Of a stretch of DNA of 64,000 nucleotides, positions 61,491 to 64,000 are shown in pieces. Positions within the stretch are counted from its first letter, which is position 1, and every line of letters starts with the position of its first letter. A program made the position numbers and the translations under genes. Source of the stretch: Thelephora terrestris (Eukaryota; Basidiomycota; Agaricomycetes; Thelephorales; Thelephoraceae); NCBI GenBank assembly GCA_015956445.1, contig WIUZ02000019.1, positions 620,001-684,000 of the forward strand. The letters run 5' to 3'. Below the pieces are notes generated by a model. It saw only the letters and a program-made list of their open reading frames with translations, had not been told where the DNA came from and did not search any database.

Positions 61491-64000
61491 ATGGACTCTT
61501 TAGAGGCAAGATCTCGCGATGTACAAGAGCGAACATTTTGCAAATGGTCTTCATTCTCGACTTCTTGCTCCCTTTCCGCCCTAACATTGCCCCTCGCCCC
61601 TCGTCAGGCTCAACACGAAACTTGAATCCCAAGGATACCAACCGATGACCTCTCTCGTCAAGGATCTGTCGGATGGCGTTCGGCTCATTCAATTGATGGT
61701 GAGGGCTCCCTTAATCTCTTGGGCGCGCTCTCATATATGTGGCAGGAAATCATGGGTACGTTCCGCTTGCTTCTTGGCTCGAGGATCTCGAACGCTGAAC
61801 CCGTACTAGGTGACGTTTCTTTGGGAAGGTACAACAAGAATCCGAGAATGCGCATTCAGAAGGCAGAGAATGTGAATCGGGCCCTCGAGTTTATCAACTC
61901 ACGCGGCGTTAAGCTTACCAACATCGGACCAGAAGGTTCCGCTCTCATCCTTAAATTCGACGCAATTTTCTCACATACGCCTCAGATATCATCGATGGTA
62001 ATTTGAAGTTGATCCTTGGAATGATCTGGACGCTAGTCCTTCGGTTTACCATCGCAGATATCAGGTCCGTTCTATCGTGGTCTTGAATCCAAGGATCGCT
62101 CAAACAATTTCGTTTCAAAGTGAAGAAGGACTCTCTGCAAAAGAGGGACTGCTACTCTGGTGCCAACGCAAGACAGCTCCGTACAAGGAAGTGGATGTCC
62201 AGGACTTTTCCACAAGCTGGTCGGATGGGCTCGCTCTGTACGTATCTCGCCCCATCCGAGACCTTGTATTCGCATCCCCCAACGGAATTCTGTTGTAGAT
62301 GTGCATTGATTCACTGTCACCGACCAGATCTACTTGACTACGATAAGCTGGACAAGGTCCGTTGCTCGTCTGTCATCCGTATTAGTTTCCTCATCGCCTT
62401 TCTACAGGCTAATCGTCATGAGAACACTCGCCTTGCGTTTCAGGTGGCCGCTGAACACCTCGGAATCCCGGTACGCAGTCTGCGAGATATGGGCGAGCTC
62501 CGTCTCATTGTGACCACAGCAACTCTTTGAGGTTGAAGACTTGTGTGATTCGAATCGACCCGATGAACGGAGTGTTATGACCTATGTCGCGAGTTTTTTC
62601 CACGCGTTCTCTACAATGGGTGTGCAGTGTCACAAATTTTATTTTACGCTTGGTTAAACGGACGGTTGGTAGATCAGGCACAGACGGTGTCCCGGAGGGT
62701 GGAAAAATTCGCTGAACTCATGCAGTCGGTTTGGGTCAGTAGGAATGACTACGAACGTAGAGTTCGAGCGGTATGCCCTGTTCATTGCAATAACGCGCCA
62801 CTTCTGACTTCATCTCATCAAGTTGCTCCATGCACTCGAAGGAACACAGGCGGGCTGGGCCACGATCAGATTCGAGGGGACCTATGCGGATGCCATGAAC
62901 CACTCGGCGCAATTCTCGACTTATAAACAAACAGTCAAGAGGAATTGGGTCACTGAGAAGCAGGATCTCGCGACTCTGTTCAGTAACGTTCAGACTAAGC
63001 TGCGGACGTACGGATTAAGGGAGTACGTGCCCTCACCGGGGCTTGCTCCTGCAGTATGTAATACTCCGATGGACCTGTTCTAACCTTACTTACGTAATTG
63101 CAATGCAAGGACCTCGACAGCGCATGGGCTTCTTTGTTAAGCTCGGAAGCGAAGACTTCGAAGGCTATAAACGCACAAATTCGGGAGTAAGTTGGACTTC
63201 TAGTGGACGGTTCCATGTTAATTTTGGATAGGATCAAGGATTCGCTACGAAGAGCATTCGCAAACTTAGCCAATGGCTTCGAGAGAAGATTGAATGTGAT
63301 CTCGACGGAACTCGCAAACATCGGCGGTCCTTTAGAGGTACTCGACCCCACTTTTCAGCGCGTTTCGTTGTTCACACCATTTGGCAGGACCAGCAAGAAC
63401 ACATACACGCTCTTGAGACTCGTATCCCCGAACTCACAGATTCTCTGAAGGGCGTCGCCGAGGCGGAGGCAGCTTGCAACAACGCCAATATCGATGAGAA
63501 CGATTACACAGTATTCACTTGCGAAGACCTCAGATTCGAATTCGAGTTGGTCATCCAGAACATCTCGAAGAAGATTTCATTCCTCGATAATCAGGTTTGG
63601 GAATTTCCCTATAGACTTCTCATTGGGCTGGCCTGACTCGAAGCTGGCAGATCGTGTCCCGCAATATGACCAACCTTACACCAGCACAGCTTGAGCAATT
63701 TGAAAGCACTTTCCGGTATTTCGATAAGGATGAAACGAATACACTCAGTCTGTTCGAGATGTCTGCTGCGTTGGCCAGCCTCGGGATAGTATATCCGGTA
63801 GGTTTGATTTGATAACTCGAGGGACAGGCAGCTCATCTCATCAAATCTCCAGGACGAAGATTTGGATATAATTTACGACGAGCTCTTGGAGGGATACGGT
63901 GCGGTCACGTTCGAAGCCTTTATTAACCTGCTTGTGAGTTGGCATTCACAATCACGACGCAAATGCGGGCTGATTGGCCGCTGCAGGTCAACATCACCGA
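61491..64000 (+). CDS. Alpha-actinin (3' end beyond the right edge)
   Basis: Actin-crosslinking protein of the cortical and contractile-ring cytoskeleton. ATG at 61491 ([19 protein letters not shown], split by an intron in the last codon). Calponin-homology domain 1: [87 protein letters not shown]. Calponin-homology domain 2: [56 protein letters not shown]. Spectrin-like repeats follow (for example [17 protein letters not shown] and [20 protein letters not shown]). Near the edge the EF-hand region appears: [20 protein letters not shown] and [22 protein letters not shown]-hand 1 has D-K-D-E-T-N-T, a largely intact calcium loop. Introns are short and numerous. The last residues lie outside the window. 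Confidence 0.93.

Overview
The window is nuclear DNA of a filamentous basidiomycete, most likely an Agaricomycete. The evidence is dense genes broken by many 45-70 nt introns, a CYP7/CYP8-like P450, an SRPK-like kinase, secreted GH15-CBM20 glucoamylases, a CreA/Mig1 zinc-finger repressor, DCAF-type WD40 proteins, a SPO71-like PH protein and an alpha-actinin. No tRNA, rRNA, CRISPR array or intact transposon was recognised. Gene models were spliced by eye from GT/AG signals and reading frame; where a junction is doubtful the entry says so.

Region 1 (1-22.9 kb) is a tandem array on the minus strand. It holds five apparently complete copies (3.8-6.2, 6.7-9.0, 10.7-12.9, 15.4-17.8, 18.8-21.1 kb) of one regulator gene, plus the first exon of a sixth at the left edge. 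Each full copy encodes TWO consecutive Zn2Cys6 clusters. In both clusters the basic loop between the CxxC pair and the third cysteine lies on a separate 13-nt micro-exon, with identical intron phases. That is ten 13-nt micro-exons in five genes. It implies that an exon-intron module was duplicated inside the ancestral gene before the gene was amplified. The spacers carry decayed copies of another unidentified gene and, in one spacer, a relic of the 3' end of the neighbouring glutathionyl-hydroquinone reductase gene. This array is the most unusual thing in the window.

Region 2 (22.9-41.3 kb) is ordinary single-copy sequence: an ECM4-type glutathionyl-hydroquinone reductase (-), a DCAF4/WDR21-like WD40 gene (-), a large RA+PH protein (+), an SRPK-like kinase (-), a TAPR1/DUF4588-like protein (-), a P450 (-) and a hydrophilic stress-type protein with repeated motifs (+).

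Region 3 (41.5-50 kb) is a direct tandem duplication of about 4.2 kb. Each unit holds a secreted glucoamylase with a C-terminal starch-binding domain, its promoter, and a small downstream gene that is intact in unit 1 and broken in unit 2. Directly beyond lies a creA-like carbon catabolite repressor (50.7-52.7 kb, +), so starch-degrading enzymes and a candidate repressor of them are neighbours.

Region 4 (53-64 kb, all +) has a DCAF5-like WD40 gene, a partial tandem duplication that left a truncated SPO71 5' fragment and a DCAF5 pseudogene, an intact SPO71/Mug56-like PH protein with a probable GC-AG intron, and an alpha-actinin gene cut by the right edge.
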